Source: Clostridiales bacterium (GTDB taxonomy: Bacteria; Bacillota; Clostridia; Christensenellales; JAISNN01). From it: 13,116 nucleotides of DNA. Made by a program: the position numbers and the translations under genes. This document shows positions 1 through 8,000 of this stretch, piece after piece; position 1 is the first letter of the stretch; every line of letters begins with the position of its first letter. The notes below the pieces were generated by a model, which had not been told where the DNA came from, ran no database searches, and saw nothing but the letters and a program-made list of their open reading frames with translations. Location of the stretch: positions 1 to 13,116 of the forward strand of contig JAISQX010000070.1 of assembly GCA_031273965.1 (NCBI GenBank). Direction: 5' to 3'.

Positions 1-247
1 CTATAGGGCTGTCCGCCGCGCTGTCCGGAGCATAGGCTATGTCATATTCGTACCCGTTATCCGCCGATACCGCGCTCTCGCCCTCTTCCCCCCATTCTCC
101 TATATCTATAGCCGAGACGGTATCTTCCTTAACGCCAAAAAGTCCGTCTATTGCCTTACCGACAAGAACGGACGCAATTCCCGTAATGCAAAAAACGCAT
201 ACGAAAAAAACAGACACTAACCTTAGCTTAACACTCGGTTGTTTCAT
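1..247 (-). CDS. Partial membrane-anchored or secreted protein, N-terminal 82 residues only
   Basis: The gene starts at an ATG at 247-245 and runs off the left edge with no stop. Upstream on the minus strand is GGGAGAAAAGATTT, a good ribosome site. The protein begins MKQPSVKLRLVSVFFVCVFC. It has a basic start followed by a hydrophobic segment at about residues 9-30 (signal anchor or uncleaved signal), then an acidic, low-complexity stretch rich in Glu, Asp, Ser and Ala from about residue 40. There is no lipobox-type Cys in a convincing position, although two Cys lie inside the hydrophobic segment. That layout suits a protein with an exported C-terminal domain, but the visible part identifies no family. 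It is probably expressed from the strong promoter at 774-802 through a leader of about 520 nt. I do not recognise it. Confidence 0.75.
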   Translation of the reverse strand, partial: MKQPSVKLRLVSVFFVCVFCITGIASVLVGKAIDGLFGVKEDTVSAIDIGEWGEEGESAVSADNGYEYDIAYAPDSAADSPI

Positions 248-349
248 AAATCTTTTCTCCCAAAAAAATATTTTCGCTAGATTTTGTTTTCTTTTGCTTC
301 GCCCGCCGTCATAACGCCAAATGATGCCTTTGCCCCGCCGCTTTTTTTA

Positions 350-625
350 TTACCATCGCCGAACCCGTTTCTCCTTTGGGTGTCGCCGCGACGTTTTAGT
401 TTTTTTCATCGCCGAGCCCGTTTCTCCTTAGGGTCTCACCGCGACGCTTTTAATTTTTTCTCCGCCGTCCTCCGGTTTCTCCATACGGGGCGCGGCGCAC
501 TTTATTTATTGTTCTTTCGCCGCATATCCGTTTCTCCTTAGCCGATACGCCGCGAGACTTTTTGTTTTTCACCGCGCGCCCGTTCCTCCCTTAGAGGACT
601 CGCCGCGGCGATTGCTTAAAATCTT
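350..625. repeat. Degenerate tandem array, about five ~53-bp units
   Basis: The plus strand repeats the pattern CCCGTTTCTCCTTaGGG, then CGCCGCGACG, then TTTT(a)TTTTTT, then CGCCG. The CCG(T)TTCTCC cores start near 365, 418, 472, 528 and 580, giving a period of 52-56 bp. On the minus strand, which is the transcribed one here, each unit reads TAAGGAGAAACGG (or a close variant), a GC-rich CGGCG box and an A-rich run. Each unit therefore carries something that looks like a stop codon followed by a Shine-Dalgarno sequence. Units are clearly related but diverged. Function unknown. Confidence 0.75.
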
Positions 626-719
626 TTTTGTTCCGATTCTCCTTTTTATTCTCCAATTTTTTGATAAACTTTCGCTTTTTTACGTATGTAACCCGTTCCC
701 GCACGTCCGTTCTAATCAT
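350..719 (-). other. Chain of short basic reading frames in the leader; coding status doubtful
   Basis: Four short frames follow one another on the minus strand: ATG 719 to TAA 591 (42 codons, Lys/Arg-rich), GTG 572 to TAA 450 (40 codons, Lys/Arg-rich), ATG 484 to TAA 428 (18 codons) and ATG 409 to TAA 350 (19 codons, starting MKKTKTSRRHPKEK). The first-to-second and third-to-fourth junctions have the same layout: TAA, an 18-nt purine-rich spacer containing GGAG, then the start. The second and third frames overlap. The layout follows directly from the tandem repeat. The high Lys/Arg content is expected from A- and CGG-rich repeats, so these may be artefacts rather than genes. Listed because the transcript from 774-802 would cross all of them. 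Confidence 0.2.
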
Positions 720-773
720 AAAAACCGCGCGCGCCCAAATATAAAGGCTCTTCCCTTATATATTCGTACCGTT

Positions 774-802
774 ATTATACACCCTTATAAGCGTGTTGTC
801 AA
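774..802 (-). promoter_or_regulatory. Consensus SigA promoter for the partial gene at 1-247
   Basis: On the minus strand TTGACA (802-797), a 17-nt spacer and TATAAT (779-774) match both hexamers perfectly. The region just upstream (about 805-862) is a series of A and T tracts resembling an UP element. Transcription would start near 767 and run leftward, making a leader of about 520 nt before the ATG at 247. No other minus-strand gene lies between. Confidence 0.85.
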
Positions 803-1081
803 TACTGTTTTTAAAAAAAGTTGAAAAATTTTTAAATTTTTTTTCATTTTTTTGTCCCCCGACGAAAAATTTACGCGCGAAAAGCCCGAAGCTTTGACTT
901 TTTCGCTCCGCCTAACCGCGTCCGTCGTGGCAAAAAGAGCGCAGGCTCAATCGCCAAACGGCAGTTTTTACCCTATATGTCCGCGTTTGTCGGACTGTTA
1001 CCACCCCGTTACTCTTACCGCTCCGTCAACGGCGTAAAAAAAAATCAACGCGATAGATTTTTTATTAGAGTAAGCTCAATC
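803..1081. other. Intergenic stretch with no recognised gene
   Basis: Apart from the A/T tracts upstream of the promoter (about 803-862), this stretch holds a moderately GC-rich segment at about 880-1040 with no start and ribosome site pairing that I can support on either strand. A weak 5-bp hairpin (GTCCG/CGGAC) lies near 978-996. I see no tRNA-like fold, known riboswitch or protein similarity. It separates the gltX terminator from the next promoter. Confidence 0.5.
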
Positions 1082-1118
1082 AAAAAAATAAGCGAAAGCG
1101 CGCTATTTAACGCGCTTT
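1082..1118 (-). terminator. Intrinsic terminator of gltX
   Basis: Read on the minus strand, AAAGCGCG (1118-1111) pairs with CGCGCTTT (1102-1095) around an 8-nt loop. Five bases of CGCTT and an A follow, then seven T (1088-1082). It begins 19 nt after the gltX stop at 1137. Confidence 0.75.
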
Positions 1119-1136
1119 TGCCTTGCTCTCCCCGCT

Positions 1137-2582
1137 TTATTCGGAAAAACCTCTTAATACCGTGAGCACCCGCCTTTTCACTTCCTCTCTTCCTATCAAG
1201 TCCAACATCTCCGCCGCGCCGCCCGGAGTCGCCGCGCGGTTTGTCACGGCGACTCTCAAACACCACATAACTTGACCTTTTTTGTAACCGTTCCTCTCCG
1301 CAAGCTCTAACAAAAACGTATGTAGGGCTTCCTCGGTAAACTCCGTGTTTTTTTCTTCCGCCAAAAATATTTCAAGTATCCTCTTGGCAACCGCCGAGTC
1401 GGTTTTTTGTTTTTGGTTGACAAAGAGCCCGTAATCAAACGGGACGTCGTAATATTCCGCCAAAAAATCTATCATGCCCGGAATATCCGAGAGAACCTCC
1501 GTGCGCGTATGAAGCAGCCTCGCCAATCTCTCCGCGTCGTATCCCGCCGCCTTGCTCCGCTCTATAAAAGGCTGCGCCGCCCTCTTAAACTCGTCCGCGG
1601 ACAGCTCCTTTATATACTGCGAATTTAACCAACGCATTTTGTTCTCGTCAAATATGCTAGGACTCCTGCTCAAGCCCTCCACTGAAAAATTCACGATAAG
1701 CTCGCTCATAGACAGCTTCTCCGCATTGTCCCCGGGACTCCAACCCAATAACGCGATATAATTGATTATCGCCTGAGGCAAATATCCCTTAGCGATAAAA
1801 TCCTCAAAGTTCGCGTCGCCGTGCCGCTTACTCAACTTATGCGTCGCGTCCCTCATAATAACCTGCAAATGTATGTACACGGGGCGCTCCCACCCGAAAG
1901 CGTCGTACATAAGATTGTACTTGGGCGTGCTGGAAAGATATTCGGAACCCCTCAAAACATGCGTTATGCCCATAAGCCTGTCGTCAATGACGTTCGCAAA
2001 ATTATAAGTCGGCATGCCGTCGCTCTTTACAAGTATATTGTCCTCAAGCTCCGCGCTGTCTACGACTATCTCCCCAAATACCAAGTCGTCGTACTTCGTC
2101 TCCACACCCTTTGGAATATTCTGCCTTATTACGTAAGGCAAGCCTTTTTTTAGGTTTTCTTCCACCTCAGCCTTTGACAAATTTAGACAGTGCTTGTCAT
2201 AGGTTCTCACTCCGTTAGCGTCCGTCAACCCCTCAAGCCGCTCCTTTGTGCAAAAGCAATAATAAGCCCCGCCCCGCGCTATAAGCTCCTCGGCGTACCG
2301 CTCGTATATTCCGCCGGCGCGCCTCTCGCTCTGTATATACGGCGCGTATGCCCCCCCGTCGCGCGGCCCCTCGTCGGCTTTTATCCCCGAAGCCTCAAGC
2401 GTGCGGTATATCGCGTCTACCGCGCCCTCAACGTACCGCTCCTTGTCCGTGTCCTCTATGCGCAAAATAAAAGAGCCGCCGCTCTTTTTTGCATATAAAT
2501 ACGAGTACAACGCCGTCCTCAAGTTGCCTATGTGCATAAAGCCCGTGGGACTCGGCGCAAACCGCGTTCTCACCGTCCGCAT
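1137..2582 (-). CDS. gltX: Glutamyl-tRNA synthetase
   Basis: Cytoplasmic class I aminoacyl-tRNA synthetase that charges tRNA-Glu (and, in lineages using GatCAB, often tRNA-Gln as well). The 481-residue length is normal for the family. The N-terminal Rossmann fold has the ATP-binding HIGN motif at residues 17-20 (in PSPTGFMHIGN). The KMSKS counterpart is KLSKR at 249-253 (HKLSKRHGD). A likely zinc-binding cluster is formed by Cys109, Cys111 and Cys132, with His131 beside it. RIEDTD at 41-46 is the usual glutamate-site segment. The C-terminal third is the helical anticodon-binding region. The ATG at 2582 is preceded by AAAGGAGAAAAAAGAC. The gene lies 226 bp downstream of mrnC on the same strand and ends in its own terminator. 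The 5' gap contains a strong inverted repeat (2636-2668) that could affect expression. Confidence 0.97.
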   Translation of the reverse strand: MRTVRTRFAPSPTGFMHIGNLRTALYSYLYAKKSGGSFILRIEDTDKERYVEGAVDAIYRTLEASGIKADEGPRDGGAYAPYIQSERRAGGIYERYAEELIARGGAYYCFCTKERLEGLTDANGVRTYDKHCLNLSKAEVEENLKKGLPYVIRQNIPKGVETKYDDLVFGEIVVDSAELEDNILVKSDGMPTYNFANVIDDRLMGITHVLRGSEYLSSTPKYNLMYDAFGWERPVYIHLQVIMRDATHKLSKRHGDANFEDFIAKGYLPQAIINYIALLGWSPGDNAEKLSMSELIVNFSVEGLSRSPSIFDENKMRWLNSQYIKELSADEFKRAAQPFIERSKAAGYDAERLARLLHTRTEVLSDIPGMIDFLAEYYDVPFDYGLFVNQKQKTDSAVAKRILEIFLAEEKNTEFTEEALHTFLLELAERNGYKKGQVMWCLRVAVTNRAATPGGAAEMLDLIGREEVKRRVLTVLRGFSE

Positions 2583-2635
2583 GTCTTTTTTCTCCTTTTT
2601 TTTTGTTTTTTAGAGATTTGGTGTTTTAGAGATTC

Positions 2636-2685
2636 GGGAGAAAACTTTTTGAAAAAAGCTTTTCTCCCATACCCTCTTTCAAAAA
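2636..2685. repeat. Hairpin repeat in the gltX 5' region (GGGAGAAAA...TTTTCTCCC)
   Basis: GGGAGAAAA (2636-2644) pairs with TTTTCTCCC (2660-2668). Inside it, CTTTTT (2645-2650) pairs with AAAAAG (2653-2658), leaving one bulged base, for 15 base pairs in all. TTTTTGAAA (2646-2654) is also perfectly complementary to TTTCAAAAA (2677-2685), so two mutually exclusive folds are possible. The sequence resembles segments at 3312-3338 and 13084-13108, which suggests a dispersed repeat family. It lacks the long U tail of a typical terminator on the minus strand. Confidence 0.65.
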
Positions 2686-2808
2686 CTTCCGATATTTATT
2701 ACGCTTGGTTTTATGATTGTTTGGCTCCTAAGCATTATCCGCCCTTAGTGTCGCGCTTCGCGCTCTTTCCGTTTTGTGGGGAGGGAGGGGGAATAGAAGG
2801 AGTACGCA

Positions 2809-3213
2809 CTAACGCGGAGACGCGTCCAAAAGGGCGCAAATCCTCTCGCGTTGACCCGTTATATAGAGAAATCCCAAAACCGCTTCGTACGCCGTAGCTT
2901 TTTTGTATTCGGATAATTCCGCGTTCTTTGCCGCCGTCCGCGTCCTGCCGTTGCGCGCCCTCATATATACCGCTCTCTCGTCCTCGTTCAGCTTGGGAAA
3001 AAGCTCCGCGGATTTTATCGATTGAGCGCGCGCGTTGACCGTCTCAGCCGTGCGACGCTGTAATTCGCCGACCTTGTAATCCGCCGATAACGCCGCGTCC
3101 GTCCTTACGCAAAGCGTTTCCACCGCGTCGCCTATAAACGCAAGCACTATCGCGCTCATCGATATGGCTTGCTTAACCGATACGGGGTTTTGACAAACGG
3201 GTATGTTTAACAA
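2809..3213 (-). CDS. mrnC: Mini-ribonuclease III
   Basis: Mini-RNase III is a dimeric RNase III catalytic domain without the dsRNA-binding domain. In Bacillus subtilis it matures the 3' and 5' ends of 23S rRNA. At 134 residues this is the usual size. The family signature LAFIGDAV is at residues 24-31, with Asp29 as the expected catalytic/metal residue. The second signature, YKKATAYEAVLGFLY, has Glu110 as the other expected catalytic residue. The central MRARNGRTR...KNAELSEY segment (84-103) also matches the family. The start is a TTG at 3213-3211: GGAGG lies 8 nt upstream, and the first ATG (residue 19) would remove part of the conserved N-terminal helix. gltX follows downstream, echoing the gltX-cysE-cysS-mrnC neighbourhood of Bacillus, but without the cysteine genes here. 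Confidence 0.92.
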   Translation of the reverse strand: MLNIPVCQNPVSVKQAISMSAIVLAFIGDAVETLCVRTDAALSADYKVGELQRRTAETVNARAQSIKSAELFPKLNEDERAVYMRARNGRTRTAAKNAELSEYKKATAYEAVLGFLYITGQRERICALLDASPR

Positions 3214-3311
3214 AGATCGTCCCTCCGCTATCCGATAATAATTTTTTTAAGATGACAAAAAAAAGATAAAAGACGCCGATTTATACTTGACGCAAATATC
3301 ATCAAAGGGAT

Positions 3312-3338
3312 AAGTTTTTCTTTAAAAAATTTCTCCCC
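3312..3338 (-). repeat. Diverged copy of the GGAGAAA...GAAAAA repeat family
   Basis: The minus strand reads GGGGAGAAATTTTTTAAAGA followed by AAAACTT. This aligns well with the plus-strand segment starting at 2636 (GGGAGAAAACTTTTTGAAAA...). It sits just after the stop of the ligase gene at 3357. The inner TTTTTTAAAGAAAAA can form only a weak AT hairpin, so I do not call it a terminator. Confidence 0.4.
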
Positions 3339-3356
3339 GAAAAATCTCAAAACCTC

Positions 3357-4982
3357 TTATTCCTCGTCGTTCATCTGCATAACCTGACGATAATTGACCT
3401 TACCCACCTGAGTCAACGGCAATGACGGCTTGGATATAACCTTGCCCGGAACGGCAAACTTGATAAGATTGTCCTTGCAAGTCTGTATTATCTTGTTCTC
3501 AAGCGTCAAGCTGTACTTGTACCCCTCGTTGAGAACGACAAACAGCTTGATTATTATTTTGTCTTCCTTCGTCCTGCCCTCGACCGCGCAACACATATTT
3601 ATCTCCGGCATCAAAGACACCACGTCCTCTATCTCCGACGGAAATACGTTCACTCCCGCGATAATAATAAGCCTCTTTATCCTGTCTTTGAAGAATACGA
3701 AACCGTCTATGTCCATATATCCGCAATCGCCCGTCTTTAACCAACGCCGCCCGTCCTCGTCGGTAATAACCGCTTCCGCGGTGGTGATAGGATCGTCGTA
3801 ATACATTTCCATAAGGCTTTGACTTGCTATCCTTATCTCGCCGTACTCGCCTCTCGGAAGCTCCTTTTCGTCGTCGCCGACAATTTTTATCATAACGCCG
3901 TGCAAAGGCTTTCCCACCGAGCCCGTACGGTAATTTTTGTCCGTATTAACCGCCGCGACGGCGACTACCTCCGTAAGACCGTATCCCTCGACAAGCTTGA
4001 CCCTTGAGCCGCGGGATTGAATGTGATTGTCAAAGCTCTCCCTCAACGACGCGCTCAGACTGTCGCCGCCGCAGATAAGTAAATGGAAATTTTTGCAACT
4101 CAGCCGCCTAAACTCCTTTGACTTCAGAAGCTTCTCGTACATCGTCGGCACGCCGGTTATTATCGATACCTTCTCTTTTTTTATAATCCTTACCGCGCCC
4201 TTCACCGTAAACTTCGGAACCATTACAAGACGGCATCCAAAGCTTAAGAACGCATGCATGTTTATGGCAAGCCCGTAGCCGTGGAACAGCGGCAATACCA
4301 TAAACGCCACGTCCTTGTCTATCGTCGTATCAAACGTGGTGAGCGCGTTAATAGCTACGGCGTTAATGGCGTAATTTGAAAGCACGATGGTTTTTGCCTC
4401 TCCCGTCGTTCCTCCGCTGTGTAAGTACGCCGCGATGTCGTTGCCGCCCGTGCAAATCTTTACCTCGCCGCGACGTCTTAACGTCGAAGCAAAACTTATT
4501 ACCTTAGGACCGTAAGGCACTTTGGGCGTCTTTTCTTTTACTCCTTTAACAAAAATACCCGCTTTCATTATCAACGAAGCAAAGCCCGCAAGCTTACAAA
4601 CTATCACCTTTATGTCTATGTCGGACAAAACCGTCTTGTACTTTTCATAAAAGATATCCGCTAAAAAAATAAACTTGGGCTTGGTCTTTTTTATAATGTT
4701 CAAAAGCCCGTATTCGCTTATCATCGGATGTATGACGTTGCCTATGGCGCCGCATTTGTTCACCGCATAAAAAGCTATGGAAGCGTGCGGTATGTTCGGC
4801 AGACATATGGCGACGTTATCACCGCGCTCCACCGAATGCTTATGCAAATAATACGCCAAATTGTCTATCCTGTCCACAAACTTCCCGAACTGCATACGTT
4901 TATCAAAATAAACGATTGCCTCCCACTCTCTGTCGTGCTTTTCCCTCATCAAAAATTCATACATTGACATGTGTGCCGTCAT
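3357..4982 (-). CDS. AMP-forming acyl-CoA synthetase-like ligase (ANL superfamily)
   Basis: ANL-superfamily enzymes activate a carboxylic acid with ATP to an acyl-adenylate and usually transfer it to CoA or a carrier thiol. Length 541 residues, as expected for a fatty-acyl- or aryl-CoA ligase. Motifs in order: phosphate-binding loop SGGTTGEAK at 189-197, A5 motif GYGLTEV at 333-339, A7 TGD at 417-419, hinge region KDRIKRLIIIAGVNVFPSEI from 432 (Asp433 at the hinge), and catalytic A10 lysine Lys528 in PLTQVGKVNYR. All key residues are present, so it should be active. There is no fused carrier domain, and no signal peptide or clear membrane segment. The ATG at 4982 has GAGG 8 nt upstream. Neighbours give no pathway clue: the lipoprotein gene lies 77 bp upstream and mrnC 143 bp downstream. 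Substrate cannot be told from sequence; a medium- or long-chain fatty acid is a reasonable family-based guess. Confidence 0.88.
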   Translation of the reverse strand: MTAHMSMYEFLMREKHDREWEAIVYFDKRMQFGKFVDRIDNLAYYLHKHSVERGDNVAICLPNIPHASIAFYAVNKCGAIGNVIHPMISEYGLLNIIKKTKPKFIFLADIFYEKYKTVLSDIDIKVIVCKLAGFASLIMKAGIFVKGVKEKTPKVPYGPKVISFASTLRRRGEVKICTGGNDIAAYLHSGGTTGEAKTIVLSNYAINAVAINALTTFDTTIDKDVAFMVLPLFHGYGLAINMHAFLSFGCRLVMVPKFTVKGAVRIIKKEKVSIITGVPTMYEKLLKSKEFRRLSCKNFHLLICGGDSLSASLRESFDNHIQSRGSRVKLVEGYGLTEVVAVAAVNTDKNYRTGSVGKPLHGVMIKIVGDDEKELPRGEYGEIRIASQSLMEMYYDDPITTAEAVITDEDGRRWLKTGDCGYMDIDGFVFFKDRIKRLIIIAGVNVFPSEIEDVVSLMPEINMCCAVEGRTKEDKIIIKLFVVLNEGYKYSLTLENKIIQTCKDNLIKFAVPGKVISKPSLPLTQVGKVNYRQVMQMNDEE

Positions 4983-5059
4983 AATTTTTACCTCAAATTT
5001 ATTTATCCTTACGGTTATAATGCCGTATGCTATAAGGTTTTATCCCCGAACTAAAAAAA

Positions 5060-8000
5060 TCAATCCCAATCCGTCATGAACGACGCATATTCGCTCCATC
5101 CGCTTTTTGATGAAAACGTCGCCTTGTTGGACGCTCCGCCGACTTTTTTTATATAAATGACGAACGACGCGTTATGACGCTCAAAGAGATATGAACGATT
5201 ATTATACAGCACCATCTCGGGCGCCGATTGCATCTCCACATAAACGCGATTGAGGCGGGGATTGTCGCTGAATATAAAGCCGGACATCTTCGTTATGCTC
5301 GACGGCAAAGTTATTTCCTCCAAATTGCACCCCGCAAAAGCAAATCTCTCTATAGTCTTTACCCCCGTGCTCAAATCAACGCTCGCAAGGCTCTTACAAT
5401 TCATAAAAGCGTTGCCGCTTATGGTGCGCACGCTGCCCGGAACGCTTATCTCCGTAATACTTTCGGCGTAAGCGAAAGCGTAAAACCCTATCTTTGTCAA
5501 AGGCTGAACCGGCGCCCCGGTAAAATTGAACTTTACGGCGGAAACGCCGCTCTTATAAAAAGCGTAATTTGCTATGACTAAAATATTGTGCGAAGTTATC
5601 CAGACTGTTCCCGTCTTCGCCTCGGGACAACGCACAAGCATTTCGCTCCGCGCGGCGTCGTCGCCCTTATATAGCACGCCGTCTATCGAACTGTACCCTC
5701 GCGCCGCGGCGCCGCCCGAAGCGACGTTTATCTCGGTCAAATTGTCGCATTCCATAAATAACGGCAACTCCCCGTCGGCATTCGCGTTCCTGTCGCCCAT
5801 TTCATATATGGTATTCGGAAAGCTTATCGTCGCAAGCGACGAACAACCCGTAAACGTGGACGCCTTCGTATGCGTCAGGCTCAACCCCAGATATATGGAG
5901 GTCAACCCCGCGCAATAACCAAAAGTATACTCGCCGAGCGTCAAGACGGTGTTTGAAAGCGTTATCGTCAAAAGACTCGCGCAATTATAAAATGCGTAAT
6001 CGCCTATCGTCGTGACGCCCGACCCCATATATATGGTATTCAGCGTCGTCGCGCCGGAAAAAGCCGACGCGCCTATGGTTCTGACGCTGTCGCATAGATA
6101 TACCGCAATAAGCCTTGCGCAATTCTTAAAAGCAAATTCGCCGACGGCAATAGTTCCGTCTTTCGCGTTGATCTCGGCGATCCTGCCCTCGCCCGCTCTA
6201 ATCAGCGTTTTTTGTTTATTGTACAGCGCGCCCTCCGCGCTTTCGAAGTACAACGAGTTCGCCGCCGCATAGATATTTTGCAGGTTTGCCGCGCCGCCGA
6301 ATACGTCTCCGACAAGCGAATTTACAGACGAAGACAAAGATATGTTTACCAACGACGGACAATCGGAGAATAATTCTTCATTGAGAGTTTTTATCCCGTC
6401 GAATATAACGGAAGCAAGCTTTTTACAGCCCGAAAAAGCCCATTGCTTTATCTCCGAAGCATAATTAACGCCTATGCCCGTAAGGCGAAAACTCACGCTC
6501 TCCAACTTAACCGCCCCGGAAAAAGCAAACATATCCGCGATGAACGACAAGGCCGAAGAGTTTACGTTTATATTTTTTACTTCGGAATTTTTAAACGCAT
6601 AAGCGCCTATATACTCGACCGCCCTGCCCAGCGTCACAGTCTGTACGTTCTTTACTCCGTCAAAAGCATGCGGCTCGACGCGCGTTACGGTGTTAGGAGC
6701 CGTATAAGATGTCAAAATCGAGGCTCTCGGGTAACTTATTATCTTAGAAACCGCCTTATCATAGAGCACACCGTTCGCATCTCCAAAATAAGCCGTGTTC
6801 CCCGCCGCAACGGTTATATATTCGATATTCGGACAATACATAAACGGATTAGCGTTTCCGTAAAACGACGTAAGCGTGTCGGGAAGGTAAAGATGCGTTA
6901 TCTCTCCGTGCCCGTAAAAAGCCGACGCGGAAATCTGCCTTACGGGCAGACCTCCGAGATATGCGGGGACAAAGACGTGTCCCGATGCAAATTCCCCCGT
7001 AATTCCCGTGATTTTTACCGCGGAACCTTCGTTTATCGTTTCGTATACATAACAATCGGTAGCGTTATCGGCAAATATATAATCGGCTTTAAATTCAAAA
7101 ACCGTCGCGCCTCCGGACAAATCTATAAGGCTGACGATAGAGAACGATACGCCTGCGACAGACGTCAAAAACCTGTATGCTCCGTTATTCTTGAGATATA
7201 TGCCCTCCAAAAGATAATCGCTTTCGACCTCGACGCTAAGAGAAACGGTTTCGCCTACTCTATATATCGCTTTTTCCGGAACGACGGTAAGATTCCCTTT
7301 TTCCGGAACGTCGTTCAAAACGCTCACCGTATAATCGATATACGAAAATTTTGCGTAAAAAACCATATCGTCCCGCAATTCAAATCCGAATTGCGAATCG
7401 GTTGTAAAAAGATTGCCTTCCTTATACCAGCCGTCGAACGTAAAGCCCGCATTCGGTTTTGCCGACAGTGAGACGTTCGTTCCTTCCACGACGTAAACGG
7501 TGCTGTCGGTTTTTCCGTTTATTTTGATAGTGCCTCCGGCTATATCCTTAAACCCGACGCTCAAAGAAAGAGTTTTTCTCACCTTAACGTCGTACACGTC
7601 GTCGCCCGATACGGTTACGACGATACTTTCTTGGTTCGAATAGAACACTCCGTTCTTATACCACTCGGCGAAAGCGTATTCGGTACCGAGAGTTGTAGAG
7701 AGCGCAACTTTTGAACCGCCGGCGTATTTACCCATACCGTTTATCGTACCCGCATTCAAAAGCGGCGTACAAAAACCGTAATCGTAATAGTCGTATATCC
7801 CGCCCGAAAGCGTATATATCCTCACATAACCGGCGTAAAGCGTTAGGGAGGAATATACTCTGGAGCCCTCCATATAGCGTTCGGTAAAATTCGCGTCGGC
7901 ATACCATGCGCCGAAAGCGTATCCGTCCAGTACGGGAGCTAACGGCAAGGGAACCGCTTCGCCGGATTTTATATTGATTACCGAGTCGTTTTGACCGTTA

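Noticed and set aside
350..625. CRISPR array
   Set aside because: The repeats are degenerate along their full length, with no constant repeat/variable spacer pattern and no cas genes.
880..1040. Possible structured RNA or gene remnant upstream of the leader promoter
   Set aside because: Only a 5-bp hairpin could be found. There is no tRNA-like fold, known riboswitch motif or credible coding frame.
2532..2897. 121-codon plus-strand frame crossing the gltX start, the intergenic repeat and the mrnC end
   Set aside because: It is composed of antisense gltX, the GGGAGAAAA repeat and antisense mrnC; a typical spurious product of this repeat family.
3430..3801. Plus-strand frame antisense to the ligase
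   Set aside because: It lies wholly inside a gene with complete catalytic motifs on the other strand and has no ribosome site.
6443..7471. 342-codon open frame on the plus strand
   Set aside because: It is antisense to the leucine-rich-repeat lipoprotein, Arg/Lys/Tyr-rich, and has no family motif. It is explained by the codon pattern of the real gene on the opposite strand.
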